Shown here: in pieces, positions 5,815 to 5,837 of the stretch
Numbering within the stretch: the stretch's first letter is position 1
How the letters are laid out: each line of letters opens with the position of its first letter
DNA from: Sulfolobus sp. SCGC AB-777_G06
Lineage (GTDB): Archaea; Thermoproteota; Thermoprotei_A; Sulfolobales; Sulfolobaceae
Direction of reading: 5' to 3'
DNA length: 5,837 bases
Assembly: GCA_003086555.1 (NCBI GenBank)
Contig: QEFN01000054.1
Span: 1 to 5,837 of the forward strand
Position numbers and translations under genes: made by a program
The notes under the pieces: model-generated
The model's input: the letters and a program-made list of their open reading frames with translations, nothing else
Told to the model about the DNA's origin: nothing
The model's database searches: none

Positions 5815-5837
5815 AGATTTTCATCAGCCCAGGCGGT

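Noticed and set aside
1..5837. CRISPR array
   Set aside because: No regularly spaced identical repeats of 24-37 bases with unique spacers; the only repeats are protein-level modules and a 15-base tandem duplication.

Overview
The window looks like accessory DNA from a thermophilic archaeon of the Thermoproteota (Sulfolobales or an acidophilic Thermoproteales relative). Four things suggest this: a TATA-type promoter placed for a nearly leaderless transcript with a GTG start; a very large sequon-rich secreted protein ending in a Ser/Thr stalk, one membrane helix and a short basic tail; an archaeal-looking IS1-like transposase tail; and the absence of bacterial promoters or clear Shine-Dalgarno sites. 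The assignment rests on style and recalled family resemblance, not on a database search.

Layout: 2-184 is the C-terminal end of a DDE transposase whose body lies left of the window. After 76 bases containing a TATA box, one gene (261-5087, 1608 aa) fills most of the window. It encodes a membrane-anchored surface protein built as signal segment, YVTN-type beta-propeller (eight blade motifs), two and a half copies of an Ig-like repeat, a GLP..W domain, a papain-like cysteine peptidase domain with an apparent Gln-Cys-His-Asp set (Gln1134, Cys1140, His1249, Asp1270), a C-terminal beta-rich region, a Thr/Ser stalk and a membrane anchor. Its base composition is patchy: AT-rich blocks alternate abruptly with GC-rich ones, and two repeats share a 20-base identical stretch, which suggests mosaic assembly or exchange between paralogues.

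The last 750 bases (5088-5837) appear to be a graveyard of small pieces. There is a stop-bounded coding-like remnant without a start codon (5246-5419). A TATA box follows, then a sharply bounded GC-rich block (about 5453-5625) that folds into several hairpins with two mutually exclusive stems. This block may be the 3' end of a tnpB-type element with its structured end RNA. A 57-codon acidic small gene (5641-5814) comes next; I do not recognise it.

The genes do not form an obvious pathway. The large protein probably acts alone at the cell surface, and the flanks are shaped by mobile elements.
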